DNA of 64,000 nt from Terriglobus albidus (GTDB lineage Bacteria > Acidobacteriota > Terriglobia > Terriglobales > Acidobacteriaceae): assembly GCF_008000815.1 (NCBI RefSeq), contig NZ_CP042806.1, positions 1,240,001 through 1,304,000 on the forward strand, written 5' to 3'. Under the pieces are notes generated by a model. It had not been told where the DNA came from. It searched no databases and saw nothing but the letters and a program-made list of their open reading frames with translations. How positions within the stretch are numbered: the stretch's first letter is position 1; each line of letters starts with the position of its first letter. The translations under genes and the position numbers were made by a program. Shown here piece by piece: positions 8,018-16,509 of the stretch.

Positions 8018-11000
8018 GTGAGGAAGTCACTGTTGTTGCTTGTTGTTTTGCTGTTCGTGGGAAGTTTTGCGTCTGCACAGGTATCTAACAACACTCAACT
8101 TGTTGGTACCATTACCGATCCGAGCGGCGGAGTTGTTTCCGGCGCGAAGATCACTGCGACCAATACTGGCACCCAGGTTCAGTATGAGGGAACCACCAAC
8201 GCGGAGGGTTACTACACCATTCCGTTCGTCGCTCCTGGAACCTACGACATCACCGTAGAGCAATCGGGCTTTGCGAAGACGGTCAGCAAGGGTGCGATTG
8301 TCATCCTGAACCAGTCGGCTCGTACGGACATTACGCTGAAGGTCGGCGATGTCGCGAGCGTGGTCCAGGTCACCGCCGATACTCCGGCGCTTTCCACCGA
8401 CGATGCGCTGATCGGTGACACCGTGGAGCGGGCGAAGGTAGAGAACCTGCCGATGAACACCCGCCGCGTCATGGACCTGGCGACGACAGCTTCGAACGTA
8501 ATCATCGGACCCAAGACATCGTTCACCGGCGTGCCTCCGGGCGCGAACTACATCGGCGCCGGTACCCGTGAGGTGGCCAACTCGCTGACGCTCGACGGTA
8601 TCACGATCATGAACTCGCTGATCTCGTCGTCTCCTGTGACACCAAATCCTGACGCTATCTCGGCGGTTCAGGTACAGAGCGGTAACTATACCGCCCAGTA
8701 CGGCGCCTACATGGGTATCCACATCAACTCGGATACGAAGTCCGGTACAAATTCGATTCACGGCACGGTGTACGACTACATCCAGAACGACTACTTCAAC
8801 GCCAAGCCCTGGCTTGCTGCCAAGGGATTGCGTACGCCTTTCATGCGTTTCAATCAGTTCGGTGGCGTGGTCAGCGGACCTGTGGTGATTCCGTTCCTCT
8901 ATAACGGCCGCGATAAGACCTTCTTCATGGGGTCATACGAAGGCCTGCGTCAGTATCAGCAGATCTCCAGCGTTACAACGGTTCCCACGCTGAAGATGCG
9001 CACGGGAGATTTTTCTGAGCTGCTGCCCAGCCTGCAGCTCTATAACCCGACGAACCGTACGACGCCCTATGCGAACAATCAGCTTCCTGTGTCTGCCGTT
9101 GCGGCAAAGCTGATGCAGTATTATCCGAATCCTACGAATTCGGCGCTCACCAACAACTTCAATAGCTATGTGCCTCTCACCATTGAGCAGAACCAGACAC
9201 TCAACCGTGTGGATCACAATATCGGCCAGAACGTGCGTCTGTTTGGCCGCTTCCTCTGGCAGAAGTTGACCTATGTCAATGGCAACGCCGTCGCCACTTC
9301 GTCAGCCTACTCGCCGACGTCGGACCGCAATGGCGTGATCGGTTACACGCACATCATTACGCCGACATTTATCAACGATCTGCGTGTCGGTTTCAACACG
9401 CTGACCAGCGATGTAAACAACCAGTTCGCACAGAACGGACAGACGAGCGCCGGCTCAGCGCTTGGAATCCCCGGTTTCACGGCCGACGTCGATAACAATA
9501 ACCCCGGTATTCCTACGATGACGGTGACCGGCTACGCCGGTCTCGGTTCTTCCGGTTCCAACTGGAAGCAGGACGACCGCACCGTTCATGCCTACGACCA
9601 GATCAGCTGGACCAAGGGGCGGCACACCATTATGGCGGGCGCCGATATCCGTCGCATGACGATCGGCCGCGCGGCGCAGAATGATCCTCGCGGAAACTTC
9701 ACGTTCAGCGGTCGTTACAGCACGCAGTGTGTGGCGACAACAGATCCGACGAAGCCGTGCGCGAACGCAGTTTCGGGCAATGGTCTGGCTGACATGGTGT
9801 TAGGCTACGCGGCGAGCATCGTTACACCCACGTTCCAGCTGAAGGGTTCGGTCGGTAGCTGGCGCAACGGCTACTTCGTTCAGGACAACTGGCAGGTCAC
9901 CCCGAAGCTGACATTGCTCTACGGTATGCGTTATGAGCAGCCAACCATCCCGTACTCGCTGAATGGTTATGCCCGTATCCTGAACTCCACCTATACCGCG
10001 TTGATTCCGTCTAGCACCGCAACCACCGGTACGGCCTTTACGCCGACGCCAGGCTTCCAGTTCACCGGCGCCAACAACAACCTGTGGGCACCGCGCCTCG
10101 GGTTTGCCTATCGCGCGACCGACAAGATTGTGGTGCGTGGTGGCGGCGGTATCTACTACAACCCGAATCACTTGAATGCGTTTACGCTGGCCAGCGGTAA
10201 CTATCCTTTGGCGAATAGCACTACCTATACGGCGGATACGTACTTCTCAAATAAGACCTTCTCAAATCCGAGCGGCGGAGCTGCCGGTGCGGGTGGCTGT
10301 AATCCCAACGTCGCGGCAACCTACTGCAACGCGTTTACCGACGCCGCCAGCCTGCCGACACCTCGTATGTATCAGTGGAACCTCGACTCCGGCGTCGAGC
10401 TCTGGAAGGATGCAGCTTTCGAGCTGCAGTATCTCGGCTCTCGTTCGATTCACCTGGACTTCTCGTGGCAGCCGAATACGCCGACACCTGGACCAGGCAC
10501 GATCAACTCATCACGCCGTCCGTACCAGGGCTTCGGTACTATTCGCCAGATCACCAACGGCGGATGGTCGACTTACAACGGTCTTACGTCGATCTTCCGT
10601 CAGCGTCTGAATCACGGGCTAACGGCGAATCTGTCGTATACCTGGGCTCACAATCTGGATACCTCCAACGACGCGAACGGTGGCGGCTACCTGATGAACC
10701 CGTACAACATCAAGGCTGACTACGGCAATTCGAACTGGGATATCCGCCACCGCTTCGTCGGTACGCTGCTGTACCAGTTCCCGAACTTCGCCGGCCACAA
10801 CTACGCGGTTCGTACGGCTCTTGGCGGATGGCAGGCAAACGCTATTGTTACCCTGCAGACCGGCATGCCGTTCAACGTCGGTCTGTCGTCTGACGTTGCG
10901 AATACCGGGACGAGCGGTATTCAGCGTCCGAACTTTGTGAAGCGTGTCGCGAACAGCTGCTCCGGTGACTTCGTGGTCAAGAACGGTACCAGCGCCAGCT

Positions 11001-11299
11001 GCCTCGATGCCACTGCTTACGCGACTCCGGCATCCTTCACCTACGGCAATCTGCACCGCAATGACGCGAAGGGAGCGGGACGCGAGCTTGTGAACTTCTC
11101 GATGTTCAAGAACTTCCAGGTCTATGAGCGTCTGCAGTTCCAGTTCCGTGCGGAAGCCTTCAACGTATTGAACCACGCAAATCCCAGCAATCCGAACAGC
11201 TCGGGCAATCCGCAGCTTGGCACTGCGAGCTTCGGAACCATCACCAGCACACAGACCGATCCGCGCGTGCTGCAACTGGTGGGCAAGATCAACTTCTAA
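8018..11299 (+). CDS. TonB-dependent receptor, Oar-like, with carboxypeptidase-regulatory domain
   Basis: The GTG at 8018 has an excellent ribosome site (CAGGAGG, 8005-8011). The 1093-residue product has a signal peptide (LLLLVVLLFVGSFASA), then a carboxypeptidase-regulatory fold at about 25-105 (TITDPSGGVVSGAKI, GYYTIPFVAPGTYDITVE). A plug domain at about 120-240 (NSLTLDGITIMNS) and a 22-strand-type barrel follow, ending GKINF. Such receptors move large or complex ligands across the outer membrane using TonB energy. The gene stands between the secreted amidohydrolase and the RraA/SelA/RidA genes and ends in its own terminator. It is the likely entry door for the substrate of that cluster, though no residue shows which compound it binds. 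Confidence 0.93.
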   Translation: MRKSLLLLVVLLFVGSFASAQVSNNTQLVGTITDPSGGVVSGAKITATNTGTQVQYEGTTNAEGYYTIPFVAPGTYDITVEQSGFAKTVSKGAIVILNQSARTDITLKVGDVASVVQVTADTPALSTDDALIGDTVERAKVENLPMNTRRVMDLATTASNVIIGPKTSFTGVPPGANYIGAGTREVANSLTLDGITIMNSLISSSPVTPNPDAISAVQVQSGNYTAQYGAYMGIHINSDTKSGTNSIHGTVYDYIQNDYFNAKPWLAAKGLRTPFMRFNQFGGVVSGPVVIPFLYNGRDKTFFMGSYEGLRQYQQISSVTTVPTLKMRTGDFSELLPSLQLYNPTNRTTPYANNQLPVSAVAAKLMQYYPNPTNSALTNNFNSYVPLTIEQNQTLNRVDHNIGQNVRLFGRFLWQKLTYVNGNAVATSSAYSPTSDRNGVIGYTHIITPTFINDLRVGFNTLTSDVNNQFAQNGQTSAGSALGIPGFTADVDNNNPGIPTMTVTGYAGLGSSGSNWKQDDRTVHAYDQISWTKGRHTIMAGADIRRMTIGRAAQNDPRGNFTFSGRYSTQCVATTDPTKPCANAVSGNGLADMVLGYAASIVTPTFQLKGSVGSWRNGYFVQDNWQVTPKLTLLYGMRYEQPTIPYSLNGYARILNSTYTALIPSSTATTGTAFTPTPGFQFTGANNNLWAPRLGFAYRATDKIVVRGGGGIYYNPNHLNAFTLASGNYPLANSTTYTADTYFSNKTFSNPSGGAAGAGGCNPNVAATYCNAFTDAASLPTPRMYQWNLDSGVELWKDAAFELQYLGSRSIHLDFSWQPNTPTPGPGTINSSRRPYQGFGTIRQITNGGWSTYNGLTSIFRQRLNHGLTANLSYTWAHNLDTSNDANGGGYLMNPYNIKADYGNSNWDIRHRFVGTLLYQFPNFAGHNYAVRTALGGWQANAIVTLQTGMPFNVGLSSDVANTGTSGIQRPNFVKRVANSCSGDFVVKNGTSASCLDATAYATPASFTYGNLHRNDAKGAGRELVNFSMFKNFQVYERLQFQFRAEAFNVLNHANPSNPNSSGNPQLGTASFGTITSTQTDPRVLQLVGKINF

Positions 11300-11318
11300 A
11301 TGTTGGAACTCCCTCTTC

Positions 11319-11354
11319 GAGGCCGCTGGTGCAAGCCCAGCGGCCTCATTTTTT
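11319..11354 (+). terminator. Rho-independent terminator after the TonB receptor
   Basis: An 11-base perfect stem (GAGGCCGCTGG at 11319-11329 with CCAGCGGCCTC at 11337-11347) with a 7-base loop is followed by ATTTTTT. It starts 19 bases after the receptor stop codon and 32 bases before the next gene, so the RraA gene probably has its own promoter or depends on readthrough. Confidence 0.9.
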
Positions 11355-11386
11355 CGTTTAGTGTTGTCGAACAGGAGTAAATCGGC

Positions 11387-12148
11387 ATGCGTATGCGTAG
11401 AACGTTGTTGTGGGCAGGAAATGCATTTGTAGTGGTGGCGGCGGTTGCGCTGCTGGCCATGAAGCAGGAGACGGTCGCTTCTCCAGAAGAGCTGCAGAAG
11501 AACCCTGAGGCAGTTCTGGAGGGCTACCGGCATGTGGAGGCAGCTTCCGTCTCTGACGCGGCAGAGCAGGTGCTGCATGAGAAGCGCTACATGTCGCACA
11601 AGATGCAGGCGATCTTTCCGACCAAGTTTGTGGGTACGGCGTTGACGGTGCAGCTCCTCAAGCAGGAGAACAACGATCCGAATGCTTTGCAGGGCATGCT
11701 GCAGGCGATCGACAGCGGCGGCAAGGACAGCGTCTATGTCATGCAGGTGCAGGATGGTGCAGATATCGCCGGCATGGGCGGCCTGATGGGTACGGCCATG
11801 TGGTCGCGCGGATTCTCCGGAGCCGTGATCGACGGCGGTGTACGCGATCTGCCGCAGTTGAAGCGCATCGGCTTTCCCGTCTACGCAACCGGCGTGGTGC
11901 CTTCGACCTCGGTCAGCCATTATCGCTTCGGAGGGATGAACGTCCCGGTCGTCTGCGATGGCGTGAAGGTCAATCCAGGGGACATTATTTCCGCTGACCA
12001 GGATGGCGTGGTGGTGATTCCCAAGGACAAGGCGGTCGAGGTGCTGATCCGCGCGCAGAAGCTCGATCAGACCGAGCATGCCATGTATCCCTATATTGAA
12101 AAGTTGCACTCAATCGTGGCCGCGGTGAAGGAGTTCGGACGCATCTAA
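11387..12148 (+). CDS. Exported RraA-family protein (aldolase/decarboxylase-like)
   Basis: The ATG at 11387 follows AGGAG (11371-11375). The 253-residue protein begins with arginines and a hydrophobic stretch (LLWAGNAFVVVAAVALLA), so it is exported or anchored in the inner membrane. The rest is an RraA/HMG-aldolase fold: GLMGTAMWSRGFSGAVIDGG, R153-D154 in GGVRDL, and ISADQDGVVVIP. Members are either inhibitors of RNase E (RraA proper) or divalent-metal aldolases and decarboxylases acting on 4-hydroxy-2-oxo acids and oxaloacetate. The R-D pair and the DQDG motif fit the enzyme type. An export signal rules out an RNase E role here. Its place before the SelA-like and RidA genes suggests it splits or decarboxylates a keto acid they form (inference). 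Confidence 0.85.
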   Translation: MRMRRTLLWAGNAFVVVAAVALLAMKQETVASPEELQKNPEAVLEGYRHVEAASVSDAAEQVLHEKRYMSHKMQAIFPTKFVGTALTVQLLKQENNDPNALQGMLQAIDSGGKDSVYVMQVQDGADIAGMGGLMGTAMWSRGFSGAVIDGGVRDLPQLKRIGFPVYATGVVPSTSVSHYRFGGMNVPVVCDGVKVNPGDIISADQDGVVVIPKDKAVEVLIRAQKLDQTEHAMYPYIEKLHSIVAAVKEFGRI

Positions 12149-12259
12149 ACAAGCGTCCGTATCCCTAGGTCATCTGCCCGATGACATGATTTCCACTTGC
12201 CGTTTCAAATAGTTCCACCGAAGGTTACATGCCTGTTCGTGCTGGAAAGGGGACTTCCT

Positions 12260-13528
12260 TTGCCTCGCCGTGCTGATGATCGTTCGATAAGCCGCCGCCG
12301 CCTGTTGGGCGCTGCCGGCGCCACTGTGGCTGCCTCACTGCTTCCACCCTCTGCTGTGGCTGCTGCTGCCGCGGAACCTGCGGTGGACTACTACGACAAG
12401 CTGGGCGTTGCGAAGATCATCAACGCTGCCGGCACCTATACCTATCTGACGGCCGCGGTGATGGCGCCGCCGGTGCAGCGGGCTGTGGCCATGGCGGCGC
12501 ATCATCCTGTCCGTCTGAAGGATCTTCAGCGCGCCTCCGGCGAGTACATCGCCAAGCGCCTGAAGTGCGAGGGCGCAGTAGTGAGCTCCGGAGCGTCAGC
12601 GGCGCTTACGCTGGGCACGGCTGCGTGTGTAGCGGCTAAAGGAAATCTGAAATCGAATGAGATTCCTCTGCAGGCACGCGAGCGTGGGTATGAGGTCATT
12701 GTGCAGAAGAAGCATCGCTACGAATATGATCACGCGATGCTGATCTGCGGTGTGACCATCCGCGAGGTTGGAAGCCTGGAAGAGTACAAGAGTGCGTTCA
12801 ACGAGCGCACGGTGATGACCAACTACTTCAACTCCGCCGGGCCGGAGTCGGAACCGGGAATCATCGACCGTGAGACCTGGCTGAAGGTTGCGCATGAGCA
12901 TGGTGTGCCCTGCCACCTGGATGCCGCCGCTGATGTCCCGCCGATCTCGAATCTGTGGAAGTACACGGAGATGGGTTTTGACCTGGTGTGCTTCTCCGGC
13001 GGCAAGGGATTGCGCGGTCCTCAGAACGCAGGCTTGCTGCTCGGTAAGAAACGCTTGACCGATCTTGCTCTTGAGAATGACAGTCCTAACAGCGACGCTG
13101 TCGGCCGCGGTATGAAGGTTGCCAAGGAACAGATGGTTGGCATGGTTGCGGCTGTGGATTGGATTCTGGAGCAGAATGATGAGGCCATCCAGGCGGAGAG
13201 CATGAGACGCATCCGCACGATTGAAGCCGCCCTCAAAGGAATTCCCACGGTGACTACCACCGTGAACGTCCCGCCGGTCGCCAATCATGTGCCGCATTTG
13301 CTCATCAAGTACGATCCTGCGACGGTCGGTATCAAGCCGCTTGAGGTGGCAGCAAAGCTGCGTTCCCAGAAACAGTCGATCGAGCTTAGCCCGGCTACTG
13401 GCGTGCGTGGACGCATCGAGGGAGCGGATGAGAATACGATTGTCGTTGGTGTATGGATGCTGCAGCCAGGCGAAGCCGAGATCGTAGCCAGCAGCCTTAG
13501 ACAGGTCCTGAAGCCCGCGAAAGCCTGA
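12260..13528 (+). CDS. Tat-exported SelA/DgaE-like PLP-dependent enzyme (copy 1)
   Basis: I place the start at TTG 12260, behind AAGGGGA at 6 bases; the frame is open to a TTG at 12197, and no ATG fits well. Residues about 8-37 form a twin-arginine signal (SISRRRLLGAAGATVAA, then SAVAAA). The body is the PLP fold of the L-seryl-tRNA(Sec) selenium transferase-like family: AKIINAAGTYTYL, VVSSGASAALTLG for phosphate binding, HLDAAADVPP, and Schiff-base lysine K249 in FSGGKGLRGPQNAG. A protein exported by Tat cannot serve tRNA. The relatives that fit are sugar-amino-acid ammonia lyases such as DgaE (D-glucosaminate-6-P) and similar alpha,beta-eliminating enzymes. Tat export suits a cofactor-loaded PLP enzyme folded before transport. 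It is 25 bases ahead of the RidA gene. The substrate is unknown. Confidence 0.85.
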   Translation: MPRRADDRSISRRRLLGAAGATVAASLLPPSAVAAAAAEPAVDYYDKLGVAKIINAAGTYTYLTAAVMAPPVQRAVAMAAHHPVRLKDLQRASGEYIAKRLKCEGAVVSSGASAALTLGTAACVAAKGNLKSNEIPLQARERGYEVIVQKKHRYEYDHAMLICGVTIREVGSLEEYKSAFNERTVMTNYFNSAGPESEPGIIDRETWLKVAHEHGVPCHLDAAADVPPISNLWKYTEMGFDLVCFSGGKGLRGPQNAGLLLGKKRLTDLALENDSPNSDAVGRGMKVAKEQMVGMVAAVDWILEQNDEAIQAESMRRIRTIEAALKGIPTVTTTVNVPPVANHVPHLLIKYDPATVGIKPLEVAAKLRSQKQSIELSPATGVRGRIEGADENTIVVGVWMLQPGEAEIVASSLRQVLKPAKA

Positions 13529-13553
13529 GTTATCCCCAAGGAGAAAAACTGTT

Positions 13554-14030
13554 ATGTCGACGAAGACCAGCCGCAGAAACCTATTGAAGAATGCAGCCGC
13601 TGCCGCCGGAGCGATTGGCGGGGCCGCAGTTCTGACTGAGAGCGCGAGTGCTGCGACCCCTGAGGCTCCGCAGAAGAAGTCGTATGGCCAGCCGCCGAAG
13701 AATGGGGAGGCTCCGCTGTTCAGCAGTGTTGTCTCCTACGGCAACCTGGTCTTTCTCGCCGGTGTAGGCGCTCACTTCCAGGGAACGATTGAAGAGCACA
13801 CAAAGCATGTTCTCGATGAGCTGGAGAAGAACCTCGCCAGCGCAGGCTCTTCCATGGAGAAGGTGTTGAAGGTGAACGTCTATCTGAACGACATCAAGGA
13901 CTGGGAGCGCATGAATACGGTGTACAAGGGCCGTTGGGGCAAGATTCCTCCGGTGCGCACTACCATTGCTCCGGCCGGCGGCATCCCTGGCAACTCGCTG
14001 GTCGAGATTGACCTCATCGCTTATATCTAG
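13554..14030 (+). CDS. Tat-exported RidA/YjgF-family enamine/imine deaminase
   Basis: The ATG at 13554 follows AAGGAGAAAAACTGTT. Residues about 4-36 are a twin-arginine signal (SRRNLLKNAAAAAGAIGGAA, then ESASA). The remaining 120 residues are a full RidA domain: PLFSSVVSYGNLVFLAGVG, TKHVLDELEKNLASAGSSMEKVLKVNVYL, and the active arginine R135 in PPVRTTIA, with a glutamate in SLVEIDLIAYI. RidA proteins hydrolyse reactive 2-aminoacrylate-type enamines and imines to 2-keto acids and ammonia, and they normally work in the cytoplasm. An exported copy lying between two exported PLP lyases strongly suggests the lyases release an enamine in the periplasm that RidA finishes. The TAG stop codon is also the first three bases of the TAGAGC repeat at 14028. 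Confidence 0.9.
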   Translation: MSTKTSRRNLLKNAAAAAGAIGGAAVLTESASAATPEAPQKKSYGQPPKNGEAPLFSSVVSYGNLVFLAGVGAHFQGTIEEHTKHVLDELEKNLASAGSSMEKVLKVNVYLNDIKDWERMNTVYKGRWGKIPPVRTTIAPAGGIPGNSLVEIDLIAYI

Positions 14031-14062
14031 AGCGTTTCCCGGTTGCTGTGTATCCCGCTCTA
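14028..14062. repeat. TAGAGC-type short repeat overlapping the ridA stop codon
   Basis: TAGAGCG (14028-14034) and CGCTCTA (14056-14062) are complementary and enclose TTTCCCGGTTGCTGTGTATCC. The 5' arm with its following bases closely matches 23346-23376, and the terminus recurs at 16495-16509. The first three bases act as the stop codon of the RidA gene. Confidence 0.6.
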
Positions 14063-14102
14063 ACCGACACCAAACGATAACCATCAGGAGAGGAAAAACC
14101 TT

Positions 14103-15716
14103 ATGTGTGCGCTGCCGAAACTGCGTCCTACGCGACGCGATCTACTCAAGCAGACCGGAGCTCTTTCAGCCCTTGCCGCGGTATCGCCGCTGGCTGCCGC
14201 TGGAAGCGCCGAGGCTCAGGTAGCGCACTCCGCTCCTTCTCACGCTGTCACTTTCCAGCCCGGAACCCTGCAGGACAATGTCTTTACGAAATTGGGTGTG
14301 CGCCCCATCATCAACGCGCATGGCACCTTCACCATCATCACCGGCTCACGCTCGTTGCCCGAAGTGAAGCAGGCCATGTTTGAGGCCTCGCACTACTACG
14401 TGCATCTGGATGAGCTGATGCCGAAGGTCGGCGCTGAGATCGCGAAGCTGGTCGGCGCGGAGCATGCGGTGGTGACCACGGGCTGTGAAGCGGCGATTGC
14501 GCTGGCTACTGTGGCATGCTCCTGCGGGACCGATCCGGAGCTCTCGCAGGCCTTCCCGTACAAGCGCAAGAAGAGCCAGGTCATCATTCCCAAGCACTCC
14601 CGCAATCCATACGACTTCGGCGTCCGCATGACCGGCGCGGAGATTGTGGAAGTGGACTCGGCAGAGGAACTGCAGGCAAAGCTCACCGATCAGGTTGCGA
14701 TGATCTACATTCTCTCGGGCCCGGCAGCGGAGAAGGGACCTCTTTCGATTCCTTCCATCTGCGCGATGGCGAAGGCGAAGAACGTTCCCGTCTTTGTCGA
14801 TGCCGCGGCGGAAGAGCCGCTGGTTCCCAATATCCACCTGCAGCATGGCGCGACGCTGGTTGGCTACTCCGGCGGCAAGTGCATGCGCGGGCCGCAGGCT
14901 GCCGGCATGATGATTGGCCAGGCTGACTTGATTAAGGCTGCGTGGTTCCAGGCTTCGCCGCACCACAACTATGGCCGCGCCTACAAGGTTGGCAAGGAAG
15001 AGATCATGGGCCTGCTGGCCGCGGTGCGCCAGTGGTACAAGCGTGACCACGATGCCGAGCAGAAGGCGTGGAAGAGCTGGCTCGATCAGATCGCGGACAA
15101 GATCAAGGGGCTTCCGTCGGTCCGCGTTGAGTATCTTGATCCGGAAGATCTTTCCAACCGTTCGCCTCGCCTGCGGGTTCACTGGGACGCGAACCAGGTG
15201 AAGATTACCGGTACCGAACTGTTCAAGCGTCTTGACGAAGGGACGCCGCGCATCATGCTGGACGGCGGCACTGGCGTCCGTCCGGACAAGATGGAGAGCT
15301 CGTTCACCATCATGCCGTACATGCTGGAAGCCTGGGAGATTCCGATCATCGCTGATGCCATCCATGAAGCGATGACCAAGCCTGGTCACTATGAGAACCC
15401 GGTGGTCCCCACCGGAGCAGCGAAGGTTGACGGGAAGTGGGCTGTTTCGCTGAAGTACACCCGCGGAACCGCGGAGCAGACGTTTGAGCTGCAGCAGAGT
15501 GGGAGCGATCTCAAGGGCAAGCAGGTTGGCGCGATCTATCAGGCTGATCTGAAGGGCAGCATTCACGGCAACGATCTGAAGCTCTTTGCCCGCATGCCTG
15601 TGAGTGGCCATGAGGTGACCTGGGATTTCGTCGGAACGGTGCAGGGAAATACCGCTTCAGGAACGGTGGCCCTCGGTGAGTACGGTATGGCGGAGTGGAA
15701 GGCTGTGCGCGCTTAG
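14103..15716 (+). CDS. Tat-exported SelA/DgaE-like PLP-dependent enzyme with C-terminal beta domain (copy 2)
   Basis: The ATG at 14103 follows AGGAGAGGAAAAACCTT. The protein has 537 residues. A twin-arginine signal at about 10-40 (TRRDLLKQTGALSALAAVSP, ending GSAEAQ) is followed by a PLP domain at about 58-435 related to copy 1: RPIINAHGTFTI, VVTTGCEAAIALA, VFVDAAAEEPLVP, and lysine K259 in YSGGKCMRGPQAAG. Unlike copy 1 it carries about 95 extra residues at the C-terminus (KVDGKWAVSLKY, FELQQSGSDLKGKQVG, LKGSIHGNDLKL, VTWDFVGTVQGNTASGTV). These have the alternating pattern of a small beta-barrel or lipocalin-like domain found on other acidobacterial secreted proteins. The domain could bind the substrate or the cell surface. 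Two differing copies imply two related substrates or successive steps. Confidence 0.85.
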   Translation: MCALPKLRPTRRDLLKQTGALSALAAVSPLAAAGSAEAQVAHSAPSHAVTFQPGTLQDNVFTKLGVRPIINAHGTFTIITGSRSLPEVKQAMFEASHYYVHLDELMPKVGAEIAKLVGAEHAVVTTGCEAAIALATVACSCGTDPELSQAFPYKRKKSQVIIPKHSRNPYDFGVRMTGAEIVEVDSAEELQAKLTDQVAMIYILSGPAAEKGPLSIPSICAMAKAKNVPVFVDAAAEEPLVPNIHLQHGATLVGYSGGKCMRGPQAAGMMIGQADLIKAAWFQASPHHNYGRAYKVGKEEIMGLLAAVRQWYKRDHDAEQKAWKSWLDQIADKIKGLPSVRVEYLDPEDLSNRSPRLRVHWDANQVKITGTELFKRLDEGTPRIMLDGGTGVRPDKMESSFTIMPYMLEAWEIPIIADAIHEAMTKPGHYENPVVPTGAAKVDGKWAVSLKYTRGTAEQTFELQQSGSDLKGKQVGAIYQADLKGSIHGNDLKLFARMPVSGHEVTWDFVGTVQGNTASGTVALGEYGMAEWKAVRA

Positions 15717-15736
15717 GAAGGTATGGTCGGTGGGAG

Positions 15737-15757
15737 CCGTGGGCTTTTAGCCCACGG
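15737..15757. repeat. Palindromic repeat of the CCGTGGGCT/AGCCCACGG family, intact copy
   Basis: CCGTGGGCT (15737-15745), TTT and AGCCCACGG (15749-15757) form a 9-base-pair hairpin, preceded by GGTGGGAG. The same unit at 52124-52388 is interrupted by a MITE. It lies between the convergent copy-2 PLP enzyme and DUF4259 genes, where it may serve as a bidirectional transcription stop. Confidence 0.65.
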
Positions 15758-15826
15758 TTTAGACCCTTCGTCTGGCTCGCCGATCCCGATAAAGTCATCG
15801 CTGCGGTTAGACGCGGGCGCTAAGCC

Positions 15827-16225
15827 TTAGAGGCGAGCTAAAAGCTCTTCGACGCTCTGCTTCCAGCCATCGAAATCATCAGATTCCGTCCAAAGTTCTA
15901 CGATCTCAGAGGGCTCAGAGAGAACTCGAGCGATCGCCCGCTTAGCCTTATCAGTAAAATCTCCAGAGACTGAAATGTGAGCGCCTCTGATCTCGACCGA
16001 CGTAGTGGAGGTCGTCTCGTGCCAGGAGCTTCCCGTCATTCTCGCGATGATCTCGGCAGCTGCGAGGCACTCCTCTGCTTCCGGTGCTTCAAGATAATTA
16101 TCCCCGCAAGCCAATACTCGATCCAAGGCCTGTTCCAAGAGCGGCATGCCCCCGCCATCCGATACAGCCGCTGCAAAGTCGCAAGCGGTATCATTCTCGA
16201 AAATTCCGAATCCCCAAGCGCCCAT
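15827..16225 (-). CDS. DUF4259 domain protein
   Basis: The start at 16225 (MGAWGFGIFENDTACDF) is chosen because GAGAGGTGACG precedes the ATG and because MGAWGxGxFxNDxAxDF is the usual beginning of this family. The protein has 132 residues, no signal peptide and no membrane segment. It is acidic, with a central helix-rich part (AEECLAAAEIIARMTG) and a C-terminal ELWTESDDFDGWKQSVEEL. Family members are short cytoplasmic proteins of unknown function, often standing alone or near toxin-immunity genes. Here it stands alone, convergent with the PLP enzyme gene and flanked by palindromic repeats on both sides. No function can be assigned. Confidence 0.8.
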   Translation of the reverse strand: MGAWGFGIFENDTACDFAAAVSDGGGMPLLEQALDRVLACGDNYLEAPEAEECLAAAEIIARMTGSSWHETTSTTSVEIRGAHISVSGDFTDKAKRAIARVLSEPSEIVELWTESDDFDGWKQSVEELLARL

Positions 16226-16299
16226 CGTCACCTCTCTATCGCTATCTGCTGAAGGTACCAAATGTCAGATGGGCGTATCGACACGCCATCATTGCGGAG

Positions 16300-16509
16300 T
16301 TATAGAGCGGGCCTTCAGCCCTTCGTTTTTCTATGGGGCAGCAAACCTGGGGCGTTGCCCCAGGCTGGTATAGAACGCGCCTTCAGCGCTTTTTCTGCCG
16401 GGTGGCAATCCTCGGGATTCCCCACGAACTTTGTTCGTTGGGGGAACGCTCGCCACGCTAGGGTGGGCAAAGAACACCCATAAGTTCCTAACAAACAGAG
16501 AATGCTCTA
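16300..16509. repeat. Cluster of intergenic palindromic repeats
   Basis: About 210 bases without a gene hold several short inverted units. There is a GGGCCTTCAGCCC motif near 16311, CCTGGGG/CCCCAGG at 16346-16364, and an arm pair CCCCACGAAC/GTTCGTTGGGG at 16420-16444 that matches 21425-21449. ACAGAGAATGCTCTA at 16495-16509 is the TAGAGC terminus also seen at 23445-23459 and, on the other strand, at 14028. The last unit supplies the TAG stop of the fucosidase gene. Confidence 0.6.

Noticed and set aside
10619-12109. Minus-strand open frame of 496 codons spanning the receptor end and the RraA gene
   Set aside because: It crosses two real genes and a strong terminator between them, and its translation shows no domain.
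14346-15611. Minus-strand open frame of 421 codons opposite the second SelA-like gene
   Set aside because: It is antisense to a gene with complete PLP motifs and rich in Arg/His/Leu, as shadows of GC-rich genes are.
12260-15716. Possible selenocysteine machinery (SelA)
   Set aside because: Both SelA-like proteins carry twin-arginine export signals, and no selB, selD or tRNA-Sec gene is visible, so a tRNA role is not credible.
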